This document shows, piece after piece, positions 42,367 through 51,752 of a DNA stretch of 64,000 nt. The position numbers and the translations under genes are program-made. The notes under the pieces were generated by a model. The model ran no database searches. It was given only the letters and a program-made list of their open reading frames with translations, and was not told the DNA's origin. The stretch is from RHLJ01 sp048058975 (lineage in GTDB: Bacteria > Bacteroidota > Rhodothermia > Balneolales > Balneolaceae): assembly GCA_048058975.1 (NCBI GenBank), contig JBLLNP010000015.1, forward strand, positions 31,078 to 95,077. Direction: 5' to 3'. Positions within the stretch are counted from its first letter, which is position 1. Every line of letters starts with the position of its first letter.

Positions 42367-43386
42367 ATGGAGATTTCATCTCTAAAAGAACTTTATTCGG
42401 GATTAAACAAACACATTGATACTGTGTTTGTGGTGCCACTTATCCGGTTTGATTTTCCCAAGACCGATTATCTATACTTACTTTACGAAGATCTTATTGA
42501 TGAAAATAAAGTCAAAATCGAAAGCATAAGTGTCTTTGCTCACTTTCGTTTTGTTCTACATGTGTTTTTTAACAGGAATACACTTCTTCATTATCACTGG
42601 TTAGAATTTCAGGACGTTAAATCTATTCTTGGGATGCCTTATAAATTGATCTGCATTGGGCTATATAAGTTATTTGGTGGTGATATTGTCTGGACTGTTC
42701 ATAATCTAAAGCCCCACGATAAAAAGTATCTTTCTTTGCATCTCCGAATCCACAGGTGGATGGCTCGACTCGCCTCCATCATTCATGTGCATTCCGAAGC
42801 ATCGGTTTCACTTGTAAGTAGTACGTATGATATTCCACCGGGAAAAATAGCAGTTCTAAAACATCCTGATTTCCCGGCAAAGCTGGTTCCTCAGGAAACT
42901 GCCCGTAACGAATTTCTTTCTCTTTATGGAGATGGAAGAAAAGAGCTTAAAAGTCCTGTTTTTCTTGTCTTCGGAGGAATTAGTGAGTATAAAGGTATCA
43001 GAGAAATAATTGAGCTACTTTCAAAACAAAAGCCAGAATTCACTCTGATCATAGCGGGTTATGTGAAAAAGGGGCAGGAATCACTCCACAACTTCATTAT
43101 TGAGCAAACCATAGATGATTCAAGGGTTCTTTATGTCCCAGCATTCATCCCGGAAGAACATTATCCACTTCTTTTAAATGCTTCTGATATCTGCATTTTC
43201 AACTATGACGAAATACTTTCTTCCGGTGGGATAAAAATGGCGCAATCATATAATAAGAAGATCATAGCTCCGTATGCCGGTGACCTCCGGGAGCTAAAAA
43301 ATGACAGAATGGTTTCACTTTTCAATTCGAAAGAAGAATTGCAAACCTCGATCATTTCAACCTTAAGCCATTATTCTAATGGCTAA
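42367..43386 (+). CDS. Glycosyltransferase, GT4-like
   Basis: 339 residues, GT-B fold. The N-terminal half contains HYHWLEFQD and the membrane-interacting PYKLICIGLYKLFGG. The C-terminal half has VFLVFGGISEYKGIREIIELLSK, RVLYVPAFIPEEHYP and SSGGIKMAQSYNKKIIAP, the nucleotide-sugar side. Similar to family 4 transferases acting on lipid-linked sugars. First of four overlapping exopolysaccharide genes. Confidence 0.78.
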   Translation: MEISSLKELYSGLNKHIDTVFVVPLIRFDFPKTDYLYLLYEDLIDENKVKIESISVFAHFRFVLHVFFNRNTLLHYHWLEFQDVKSILGMPYKLICIGLYKLFGGDIVWTVHNLKPHDKKYLSLHLRIHRWMARLASIIHVHSEASVSLVSSTYDIPPGKIAVLKHPDFPAKLVPQETARNEFLSLYGDGRKELKSPVFLVFGGISEYKGIREIIELLSKQKPEFTLIIAGYVKKGQESLHNFIIEQTIDDSRVLYVPAFIPEEHYPLLLNASDICIFNYDEILSSGGIKMAQSYNKKIIAPYAGDLRELKNDRMVSLFNSKEELQTSIISTLSHYSNG

Positions 43387-44782
43387 ACTATCTAAAAAAA
43401 TAGCTAGTATCGCCTTTGGAGATGTAGTTGGCAGGGGAATAAGTTTCGTAACCACAGTCTATCTTGCAAGAATATTAGGGGCTGAGTCCTATGGATTAAT
43501 TGTCATTGCCCTTTCCTATCTCGGGTATGCAACATGGTTTGCTGATCTGGGTCTTACTCATATTGCAGGACGTGAGATCGCAAAAGAGCCAGTAAAACGA
43601 ATATATCGGGCCAGAGAGATTTTCTTCTTAAAGGTTACTTTGAATCTATTTGTACTTTTTGCAATGCAGTTAATTATTGTGAATGTGAACCTGCCTGATG
43701 AACAAAAAGAAATCATCCTTTCCTTTTCCTATGCACTGATTCCCTTCACATTCATATTGGAATGGTACTACAACGGCCGGCAGCAATTTGGAAAAGTAGC
43801 CTCTTCAAAAATCCTAAATAGTACTGTTTACCTGATTTTAGTAGTTCTGTTCATTCATTCTAATAGCGACCTTCAAAAAGTACCTCTTATTTTTATAGGA
43901 AGTTCTTCTGCGGCTGCCCTGCTGTTCTTATTTTTTTCGATAAAGGAAAAGCCTTTTGCACTTCCCTATCGTGGTTTCAGTGTAATTAAAGAACTGTTTG
44001 TATCGGCAGTTACCATTGGCGGTGGTACTTTCTTTACACAAACTATTCAACTTTTACCTCCCATAGCGATCGGTCTTCTTTTATCAAATGAAGAAGCAGG
44101 CATTTATGGCGCTGCTATAAAAGTTATTTTTATTGCGATGCTCGTGGACAGAATTTTCGTAAATCTTCTGCTCCCTAACCTTTCCGCACAATGGGTTTCT
44201 AATAAAGAAGCGGCTAAACATAATATTCGCTTTGTATCAAGAATTATGATTTCCATAGCCGGGGTTCTGTCTTTATTCATTGCTATTTCTTCCCCTTTTA
44301 TAATCGAAACTCTTTATGGTGACGAGTACCAGTCAGGTGCCGAAGTCCTTTCTATCCTGAGTATCTTTCTGTTCCTTACTTTTCTGAATAGCATATTTTC
44401 TTTTGGATTGATTGCCATTGGCAAAGACCGGCAGTTCTTTAACTCCACTTTGTTGAGCGGTATAATTACGTTAATATTAATATTTGGATCAGCTACAACA
44501 AACAACCTGTTGATTGTAACATTCGCCGTTTCTCTTTCAGAACTTATATTTGTATGTACCTCTTTTTTTTGGTTCAATAAAAATACACAATTGAAAATCG
44601 CAGGCCCATTTATTATTTCAGTTCTTCTTTTAGGTTCTCTATACTACTTATCACAAAGCCTACATTTGCCGGTGTTACTTGAAGCTATGGGAGCTGTAGT
44701 GCTGTTTATCCCGCTTACTTTGATAACCGGGGTTATAAATATTGATCATCTAAACTGGTTTAAACAAAAGCTGATTTCATGA
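43379..44782 (+). CDS. Oligosaccharide flippase (Wzx/MATE-like, RfbX family)
   Basis: 467 residues, polytopic with about 12-14 helices. ASIAFGDVVGRGISFVTTVYLARILGAESYGLIVIA is the standard polysaccharide-transporter opening. It is expected to move undecaprenyl-linked repeat units across the inner membrane. Overlaps the upstream transferase by 8 bases and the downstream deacetylase by 4. Confidence 0.85.
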   Translation: MAKLSKKIASIAFGDVVGRGISFVTTVYLARILGAESYGLIVIALSYLGYATWFADLGLTHIAGREIAKEPVKRIYRAREIFFLKVTLNLFVLFAMQLIIVNVNLPDEQKEIILSFSYALIPFTFILEWYYNGRQQFGKVASSKILNSTVYLILVVLFIHSNSDLQKVPLIFIGSSSAAALLFLFFSIKEKPFALPYRGFSVIKELFVSAVTIGGGTFFTQTIQLLPPIAIGLLLSNEEAGIYGAAIKVIFIAMLVDRIFVNLLLPNLSAQWVSNKEAAKHNIRFVSRIMISIAGVLSLFIAISSPFIIETLYGDEYQSGAEVLSILSIFLFLTFLNSIFSFGLIAIGKDRQFFNSTLLSGIITLILIFGSATTNNLLIVTFAVSLSELIFVCTSFFWFNKNTQLKIAGPFIISVLLLGSLYYLSQSLHLPVLLEAMGAVVLFIPLTLITGVINIDHLNWFKQKLIS

Positions 44783-46323
44783 GGAATCTTTGCATCGGAA
44801 TAATAGACTTATCACCCGGCTGGAAATCAATCCTTGATCAGATTGGAGTATGGTATCAACAGATTGAGGATTTCGATGACTTATTGGCTTCATACTCTGT
44901 AATCATTGTCAATAAACCGATATCTCAAGATGAAGAAGAATTGCTTCATGCTTTTAATGATAATGGTGGTTCTGTTCTTGAAACTCCTGACGGAGACACT
45001 TTTTCTCATGCGCGATTTACGGTAGCAAAAAAAGTAAAAACCCTCATCAACGACTACTCCATCCCTTTCCTTGAACATATTCCATTTCTTGATATTCATA
45101 ATGAAGCCCATCTGTATAATGGACAGGATAATTTTTCAGGGTTAATTGACTTTGAAAGTATCCAAAAGGGAATTGTCTGCAACCTTGGAGTAAATCCGGA
45201 TGAATTAATTGCTGATAACTCCTATACCAGAAAGCGTTTTTATTTTAAAGATGAAAAACACCCGGATGAGTTGACGAGCAAAGTTTCTAAGGGTGCCTTG
45301 GTTGATCTTATCTGTTCTCTGCTAAAAGAATTACACTTTCAGCAAGGTCTCCCATTCATTAATAAATGGACCTCTCCAAAAGAAAAACCCGTATTTGCTT
45401 TTCGAATTGACAGTGATTTCGGAGATCAGAAATCCATTCGGGATTTGTACTCCATGGCCAGGGAATACAGCATTCCAATGACCTGGTTTTTGCACGTAAA
45501 GGCTCATGAGGAATGGCTTAGCATATTTCATGAATTTGAAGGGCATGAAATTGCCCTGCATGGATATGAACACGGCACATCAGATTCATATGAACATATT
45601 TTTAATAACATTGAAACCGGTTTTCAATTGTTAGTTGATGCTGGATTTAAACCTAAGGGATTTTGTGTTCCCTATGGTATCTGGAACGATACTTTAGCTG
45701 AAGTTTTACAAAAATTCGAGTTTAGTTATACTTCAGAATTCACAGTTGGGTATGACGCTCTTCCTTTTAAACCTATCCATAAAGGTTCCGGATCTTTACC
45801 ACTTCAAGTGCCAATCCATCCTATTTGTAGCGGCAGTTTGAACCGAAAAAAAGCCTCGCTTGAAGAAATGAAAGAATACTTTATGGGTTTACTTGGTATT
45901 AAAACCTCCTCTTATCAAAACGCTGTGTTTTATCACCATCCACTTCAGCCGGGTACCGAAATATGGAAAGAAATATTTGCTAAGGTGAACGAGCTGGATC
46001 TTACTAAACTGACCTTTCAAGAATATGCTTCTTTCTGGGAACACCGCATCAAAACGAGCTATTCTGCAACAATTAACTTAGAAAGCGGAGAACTTTCTTT
46101 TTCAGGAGGATTTGATGGTATACTGATTCAGGTTTCAAAATCTCATTCATCTTTTGAGTTAATCAGACAAACAAGCGAACAACAAATATCAAGTTCCGCT
46201 AATTTTAACTATCATCATCCTGCAAAAAAAATCTCAGAGCAGGACATCAGTTTACTCAAATCGAATAAGCTTCAACTTTTAAAAACTTCTTTGTTAGACT
46301 GGAAGAACAGGATTCGCTTATGA
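44779..46323 (+). CDS. Polysaccharide deacetylase (NodB-like) family protein
   Basis: 514 residues, no signal peptide. After an unassigned N-terminal domain (about 1-200) it has NodB homology: an acidic motif AFRIDSDFGDQ (about residue 210), metal-binding HGYEHG (about residue 261) and FCVPYGIWND. The substrate is probably a sugar N-acetyl group in the cluster's polymer or lipid-linked precursor; that is inferred from context. ATG overlaps on both sides. Confidence 0.75.
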   Translation: MRNLCIGIIDLSPGWKSILDQIGVWYQQIEDFDDLLASYSVIIVNKPISQDEEELLHAFNDNGGSVLETPDGDTFSHARFTVAKKVKTLINDYSIPFLEHIPFLDIHNEAHLYNGQDNFSGLIDFESIQKGIVCNLGVNPDELIADNSYTRKRFYFKDEKHPDELTSKVSKGALVDLICSLLKELHFQQGLPFINKWTSPKEKPVFAFRIDSDFGDQKSIRDLYSMAREYSIPMTWFLHVKAHEEWLSIFHEFEGHEIALHGYEHGTSDSYEHIFNNIETGFQLLVDAGFKPKGFCVPYGIWNDTLAEVLQKFEFSYTSEFTVGYDALPFKPIHKGSGSLPLQVPIHPICSGSLNRKKASLEEMKEYFMGLLGIKTSSYQNAVFYHHPLQPGTEIWKEIFAKVNELDLTKLTFQEYASFWEHRIKTSYSATINLESGELSFSGGFDGILIQVSKSHSSFELIRQTSEQQISSSANFNYHHPAKKISEQDISLLKSNKLQLLKTSLLDWKNRIRL

Positions 46324-47339
46324 AAGTAGGCTTTGTTGCTCCATTAGGAATTGCACTGGTAAATGGCGGAGTCAGAACTCAGGCTTTGCAAACAGCATCT
46401 GCCCTGAACAAGTTGGGTGTAGAAGTAGAGTTTATATCTCCCTGGCAGGAAGGCATTGAAGTGGATCTTGTTCACATTTTTGTTGCGGGCCCTGACACCA
46501 TCGGAATAATTTCCCGGTGTTTAGAGCTTGGAATTAAAACCGTGCTTTCCCCTGTATTCTTCTCAAACCGTTCTGCTGCTAGCATAAGCTTCAGCCTGAA
46601 AGCTGAAAAAGTGTTATCAAAAATTGGATCAGGAATTCGCTCCGACTTTGGTATTAAAGCTGAAGCGTGTTCGATTGCCGACTTCATTCTTCCAAATACT
46701 AATGCTGAGGCAGAACTTATTGAAAAAGGATTCGGAATAAGTCCAGCCAAAATAGAGGTCATTCCAAATGGAGTGGAACTTCGTTTTGCAAATGCAACCC
46801 CTGATCTTTTTGCACTGAATTATGGACTAAAAGATTTTGTGCTTTTTGTTGGACAAGCCGGAGCACGCAGAAAAAACGTAATCAAGCTACTGGAATCAGC
46901 CCCGGATGTTGAAGCGCCAATCTTGATTATAGGCTCTCTGTTTGATGATGAATATGGAGAGCGATGTAAACAACTCGGCCGGAAAGCCGGGAATGTTACT
47001 TTCATCGAAACGTTAGATCATAACTCTGATCTGCTTGCTTCCGCCTATGCCGCATGTCATACTTTTGTGCTCCCCTCCCAGTACGAAACACCGGGCATAG
47101 CTGCAATGGAAGCAGCGCTGGCAGGAGCAAATATTGCAATTACGGAGATAGGAGGTACTAAGGATTATTTTGGAGAATGGGCTGATTATCTAAATCCAAA
47201 ATCATCTAAGTCAATTGCTAAAGCAGTAAACAACGCGCTGAATAAAGAAAAAAGTGAGTCACTCAAGAATCATATTCTTAAAAACTACTCCTGGGATATA
47301 GTTGGAGAAAAAACTCTGAAAGCTTATAACAAGCTCTAG
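46320..47339 (+). CDS. Glycosyltransferase family 4
   Basis: 339 residues, GT-B fold. FVAPLGIALVNGGVRTQALQTASAL at the N-terminus. The GT4 Glu-x7-Glu signature lies in PSQYETPGIAAMEAALAG. The acceptor is unknown. The stop codon TAG shares the CTAG tetranucleotide with the convergent pssA stop. Confidence 0.85.
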   Translation: MKVGFVAPLGIALVNGGVRTQALQTASALNKLGVEVEFISPWQEGIEVDLVHIFVAGPDTIGIISRCLELGIKTVLSPVFFSNRSAASISFSLKAEKVLSKIGSGIRSDFGIKAEACSIADFILPNTNAEAELIEKGFGISPAKIEVIPNGVELRFANATPDLFALNYGLKDFVLFVGQAGARRKNVIKLLESAPDVEAPILIIGSLFDDEYGERCKQLGRKAGNVTFIETLDHNSDLLASAYAACHTFVLPSQYETPGIAAMEAALAGANIAITEIGGTKDYFGEWADYLNPKSSKSIAKAVNNALNKEKSESLKNHILKNYSWDIVGEKTLKAYNKL

Positions 47340-48163
47340 CTATAATCCTGGAAAGGCTCCTCTTCCCCGGTGTAATCAACACTGAAAAACCTGATTGCGG
47401 ATGTAATAACTGCTTTTGAGATATAAATCAAAATTACGGCCATAAGTCCGTATTCCTGGAAAGTAACGATCAGTACCAGATAGACAAAAAACAGCAGAAA
47501 CGACCACTTTTTATTTTTGATGGATTCTTTATCAAACCGGGGGATTTTCTCAAACTGAATGGTACTTACCATAAGAAATGAAACGATTACCACAACCGGG
47601 ATAAGCACACTGTTTACTCCATTTTTAAAGAAATCGAACAAGTACAGATCATCGCGGAATGTGAGGTAGAACGCAACCAAAATAATGGCTACAGATGGAA
47701 TTGGTAATCCGGTAAAATATCCTGCTGAAGGCTGAAGACGAGCATTTACGTTAAATCGGGCAAGCCTCACCGCTCCACATAAAGGAGGAATCGCACTTAC
47801 AAGAACGCCGAGTAATCCATATTCCTGAAGGGTGAAATTGTAGATCAGAAATCCGGGTGCAACACCAAAGGAAACCATATCACTCAACGAATCTAATTCG
47901 ATCCCAAAATCACTGTCAGCATTAGCGAGACGTGCCATCAGCCCATCAAACACATCAAACATACCGGCAGCCATAATCAGCCATGCTCCACGAAATAAAT
48001 CCCCTTCAGAAATTGAAATAATAGCAAGAAAACCAGAAAACAGGTTCATCAAAGTAAAAAAACTCGGTACTGCAATCCGTTTATTTACCGGAGGCTTGTT
48101 TTCCCTTATCCTTTCTCTTTGTTTTTTAAAACTATTATATCTTTTTTGAATCGGGTATTTCAT
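47336..48163 (-). CDS. pssA: CDP-diacylglycerol-serine O-phosphatidyltransferase
   Basis: 275 residues, membrane CDP-alcohol phosphotransferase. The diagnostic motif DGx2ARx8Gx3Dx3D is met in DVFDGLMARLANADSDFGIELDSLSD. It makes phosphatidylserine. It follows psd with a 1-base gap, so both steps of phosphatidylethanolamine synthesis are together. Confidence 0.93.
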   Translation of the reverse strand: MKYPIQKRYNSFKKQRERIRENKPPVNKRIAVPSFFTLMNLFSGFLAIISISEGDLFRGAWLIMAAGMFDVFDGLMARLANADSDFGIELDSLSDMVSFGVAPGFLIYNFTLQEYGLLGVLVSAIPPLCGAVRLARFNVNARLQPSAGYFTGLPIPSVAIILVAFYLTFRDDLYLFDFFKNGVNSVLIPVVVIVSFLMVSTIQFEKIPRFDKESIKNKKWSFLLFFVYLVLIVTFQEYGLMAVILIYISKAVITSAIRFFSVDYTGEEEPFQDYS

Positions 48164-48164
48164 A

Positions 48165-48815
48165 CTAATTGATCTGACCCAAAATTGACTGACCTGCCCA
48201 GGTTCTGTCTCCTTCTTTCACATGAATATCCACATTAGCGGGAACAATCACATCCATACGGCTGCCAAATTTCATCATTCCAAATCGCTCACCTGCTACT
48301 AGCTCATCTCCTTCTTTGATATGATATACTATTCTACGAGCCAGAAATCCTGTGATTTGTTTAAAAAATAATCTGGTTCCCGATGGATGAAGCACTCCAA
48401 AATCAGCACGTTCATTTTCTATGGAAGCATTTTCGTCCCATGCCATCAAGTATTTTCCAGGATGGTATTTCAGATATTCCAGCTTTCCCGAAATCGGATT
48501 TCTGTTTACATGAACATCTAAAGGAGAAAGAAAAATACTGACTTGTGTGGCCTTCCCTTTCAGATACACATCCTCTTCAATTTCTTTAATGAGGACTACC
48601 TTGCCATCTGCTGGAGAAATAATAAGATTCTCTCCTTCCGGAGTGTCTCTTTCGGGGTCTCTGAAAAAGTAGATCACGATAACCCAAATCACTCCAAAAA
48701 CAAGATAAATCAGGTAAGAAAACCAGTGATCCAGATAAGTATTGGTCACATAAAATATGATGCCAGTTACAATTGTAACAAGAATCATTGTTGGATAGCC
48801 GTCTCGTGCAAACAT
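48165..48815 (-). CDS. psd: Phosphatidylserine decarboxylase (small proenzyme type)
   Basis: 216 residues, membrane-anchored small Psd form. Two hydrophobic helices at the N-terminus, then FRDPERDTPEG, SPADGKVV, FLSPLDVHVNRNP and a C-terminal FGMMKFGSRMDV. The Gly-Ser bond there is the self-cleavage site that makes the pyruvoyl cofactor. It converts phosphatidylserine to phosphatidylethanolamine. Confidence 0.9.
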   Translation of the reverse strand: MFARDGYPTMILVTIVTGIIFYVTNTYLDHWFSYLIYLVFGVIWVIVIYFFRDPERDTPEGENLIISPADGKVVLIKEIEEDVYLKGKATQVSIFLSPLDVHVNRNPISGKLEYLKYHPGKYLMAWDENASIENERADFGVLHPSGTRLFFKQITGFLARRIVYHIKEGDELVAGERFGMMKFGSRMDVIVPANVDIHVKEGDRTWAGQSILGQIN

Positions 48816-48816
48816 A

Positions 48817-50151
48817 TTAAAAGTACTTCAATACATCGTTGAAGATTACAAATACCATCAAGGTAAGCAGCACTATGAACCCGATATTCTGAGCTACTAT
48901 TTTCACCTTTTCTGATGGCTCTTTGCGAACAATTCCTTCATAAATCAAAAAGACCAGATGTCCCCCATCTAATGCAGGAATTGGAAGGATATTCATGATG
49001 GCTAAAGTAATGCTAAGCAGTGCTGTAATCTGCCAAAATCCTGTCCAACCGGACTGATCTGTTGCTTGACGAGTAATACTTGCTATCGCGATTGGCCCAC
49101 CCAGATTCTGCCGAACAGAAATATCTCCGGAAATCATTCTCGAAAAACCACCAATAATACCAGCTGTTTGCTCCCAGGTTTGATTCCATCCTTCTCCTAT
49201 AGAAGCAAATAATCCCATACTAACATGCTCTCCGCCTGCCATATCTAATGTAGGAAGTCCAACTCCAACCTGATTGGATTCCGGATCCGGGGCAATAGAA
49301 ACTTGGAAAATTGAATCCTCTCTTTGAATCGTAAAATCCATTTCTTTGCCTTCTGCTGAAGTGATGATGCTGGTAAGTTGAATCCAGTATTTCACTTCTA
49401 TACTATCAATTTGAATGATTCTATCCCCTGCTTTTAAGCCTACTTCATCTGCTGGTGTGCCTACAGAAACGCTTGATATCATGCTTGGAAGTGCAAATGC
49501 TGGGTTTATAAAGTCTCTTGTTTGGAGGCTATCCAAAAAACTGGAAGGAACATTAATATCGATTTCCTGACCATCCCTGATTACCTGATATGTAAGATTA
49601 CTGGACGTTATTTTAGAGGGAGCTACTAAATCTTCGAATGCTGAAACCGCTTCTCCATTCACCCCAATTATCTTATCGTCAGTTTGAAAACCAAGTTCTT
49701 CTAAAAAACTACCTTCAGGAATATAAAGACCGGAAACGTTTTCTAATGGAAGTGTCAATTTACCATTAGAAATGGTCATCCCTGTAAAAATGAAAAAGGC
49801 CAGAATCATATTAAAGATTACACCCGCGGTAATCACAATCATTCGTTGCCAAACAGGTTTACTTCGGTATTCCCAGGGTTCAGGTTCTTTTTCAAGAAAC
49901 TCGGTGTCCATACTCTCATCTACCATTCCGGAGATTTTAACATACCCCCCTAGCGGAGTTGCTCCTATACAATAATCGGTATCCCCTTTCTGGAAACCCC
50001 AGATTCTGGGTGGAAATCCAACTGAAAAGCGTTCCACTCTCATTCCGAATAACTTGGCTGCAAGGAAATGCCCCAACTCATGGATGAACACCAATATCAT
50101 CAGTGCACCCATAAAAATTCCGATTGTCTTTAAAATATCTACTATTTCCAT
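48817..50151 (-). CDS. rseP: Site-2 protease (RseP/MmpA family)
   Basis: 444 residues. Zinc motif HELGH in FIHELGHFLAAKLFGM (about residue 24), FSVGFPPRI, a PDZ domain region (SVGTPADEVGLKAGDRIIQI, about residues 226-245), and the second active-site part NILPIPALDGGHLVF. About four membrane helices. It cleaves within membranes, typically anti-sigma factors. Downstream of dxr by one base, a common arrangement. Confidence 0.92.
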   Translation of the reverse strand: MEIVDILKTIGIFMGALMILVFIHELGHFLAAKLFGMRVERFSVGFPPRIWGFQKGDTDYCIGATPLGGYVKISGMVDESMDTEFLEKEPEPWEYRSKPVWQRMIVITAGVIFNMILAFFIFTGMTISNGKLTLPLENVSGLYIPEGSFLEELGFQTDDKIIGVNGEAVSAFEDLVAPSKITSSNLTYQVIRDGQEIDINVPSSFLDSLQTRDFINPAFALPSMISSVSVGTPADEVGLKAGDRIIQIDSIEVKYWIQLTSIITSAEGKEMDFTIQREDSIFQVSIAPDPESNQVGVGLPTLDMAGGEHVSMGLFASIGEGWNQTWEQTAGIIGGFSRMISGDISVRQNLGGPIAIASITRQATDQSGWTGFWQITALLSITLAIMNILPIPALDGGHLVFLIYEGIVRKEPSEKVKIVAQNIGFIVLLTLMVFVIFNDVLKYF

Positions 50152-50152
50152 A

Positions 50153-51301
50153 TCACTTTATTGAAGAGGCGTATGCTCTCGTTTCTTTATCAATTTCTTT
50201 TAATAACTCAACGCTAATGTTTTCCCGAGATGAAATCTTATTTAAACTTTTTTCAACAATTTTTGGGATGTCAATATAACCAATTTCTTCATCCAAAAAG
50301 CGTTGAACCGCCACTTCATTTGCAGCATTTAACACCGCCGGGGCAACCCCACCTGATTCGATAGAATCCATAGCAAGTTTCACACAGGGGAACCGCTCAT
50401 AATCAACGGGCTCGAAGGTTAGTTCGTGTGCTTTCGACCAATCTATTCTGGGAGTCTCCAGAGGAAGTCGATCTGGATAAGTCAATGCATAAATGATCGG
50501 TACTTTCATATCCGGAGGACCGAGCTGAGCCTTACTGGAGCCATCGGTAAAAGTCACAATAGAATGAATAATACTTTGTGGATGAATCACAGGTTCAATT
50601 TTCTCAACAGGTAAATCGAATAACCAATGTGCTTCGATGATTTCCAGCCCTTTATTCATCATGGTAGATGAGTCGATGGTGATTTTGGCTCCCATCTCCC
50701 AGTTGGGGTGATTCAACGCCTGGGCTTTGGTTACATTCTTCATCTGCTCAAGTGAAAGCTCTCTGAAAGGCCCTCCGCTGGCTGTTATTACAATTTTCTC
50801 AATACTTTCTTTGGGTTCCCCAACCAAGCACTGTAGCATTGCACTATGTTCTGAATCAATCGGAATAAGCTCTGAAGGTGAATTTCTCAACGCTTCGTAA
50901 ATTATTTCTCCTCCGACAACCAGCGACTCCTTGTTTGCTAATGCTATTTTCTTTCCTTGTTTGATAGCTTCCAATGTTGGTATAAAGCCTGCGAAGCCAA
51001 CAAGACTGTTTAATACTGTGTCAACATTGGGTAAAGAAGCCAGCTCCACTAATTCCGTAAACCCCGAAGACAATTTTGTATTAGTTCTAACTCCTTCCCT
51101 CAGATTTTTAAACAGTATATCTTTGCATATAAGACCATACTGAGGCTTAAACTCATTAATCTGCTCGATAAGAAGATCAACATTCGCATTTGCAGAGAGC
51201 GCCACGACTTCGAAAATATCCGGATGTTGACGTACGATCTCTAATGCCTGAGTTCCTATCGACCCCGTTGATCCAAGAATAGCCAGTCTTTGTTTCGTCA
51301 A
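50153..51301 (-). CDS. dxr: 1-deoxy-D-xylulose-5-phosphate reductoisomerase
   Basis: 382 residues, TTG start. NADPH loop LGSTGSIGTQALEIV, LANKESLVVGG, and active-site SEHSAMLQCL and HPQSIIHSIVTFTDGSSKAQLG. It commits pathway flux to isoprenoid precursors by the MEP route. First gene of the dxr-rseP-psd-pssA unit. Confidence 0.95.
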   Translation of the reverse strand: MTKQRLAILGSTGSIGTQALEIVRQHPDIFEVVALSANANVDLLIEQINEFKPQYGLICKDILFKNLREGVRTNTKLSSGFTELVELASLPNVDTVLNSLVGFAGFIPTLEAIKQGKKIALANKESLVVGGEIIYEALRNSPSELIPIDSEHSAMLQCLVGEPKESIEKIVITASGGPFRELSLEQMKNVTKAQALNHPNWEMGAKITIDSSTMMNKGLEIIEAHWLFDLPVEKIEPVIHPQSIIHSIVTFTDGSSKAQLGPPDMKVPIIYALTYPDRLPLETPRIDWSKAHELTFEPVDYERFPCVKLAMDSIESGGVAPAVLNAANEVAVQRFLDEEIGYIDIPKIVEKSLNKISSRENISVELLKEIDKETRAYASSIK

Positions 51302-51752
51302 AACCTCTTTTTTTATTGAACTCTTAAGTTAGAATATCTCACATCTTAATTCATTCTTTTAGTGAATAATTTCATTGGAGAAAAAAAATAGAATCGATTT
51401 TGACTCCTTTTATCATGCAAAAAATACTCTCACTCTCAACGCTTTTTTAAAGAAAACTATAAACGATACAAGAAAACCTTATTTCTATTACAGAAAAGTA
51501 TATTTAGAAATCAAATGTGGATAACTAAGTGGGAAAAATGTGGAAAAATAATGCTTTTTTTTATTGACTAAGCTTTGAAGATTATGCTAATTAATTAGCG
51601 AACACAGTCAACGAGGACGCCACGGCAAAATCGTTGATCAGGTCAAACAAATCCCGAGACCTGGTTGTTCAGAACCTTTTCAAACCGAAAAATCTGAATA
51701 AATGAGTTCCGGGTACTTTTTTTATGCTCATCCGTCATGAACCAAGCTTTCT
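51302..51752. other. 451-bp intergenic region with DnaA-box-like sites and a possible gene relic
   Basis: AT-rich. TGTGGATAA (51516-51524) matches the reverse complement of the DnaA consensus TTATCCACA, and TGTGGAAAA (51539-51547) is one base off. A plus-strand frame 51568-51705 would read like protein (FEDYAN, then LANTVNEDATAKSLI...LVVQNLFKPKNLNK) but is broken by a stop and lacks a start. CAGGTC...GACCTG (about 51637-51662) can form a hairpin. No intact gene is seen. Confidence 0.4.

Noticed and set aside
51516..51547. Chromosome origin (oriC)
   Set aside because: Only one consensus and one near-consensus DnaA box, no dnaA or other origin genes nearby, and no change in gene strand on either side. 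One exact 9-mer is expected by chance in a window this size.
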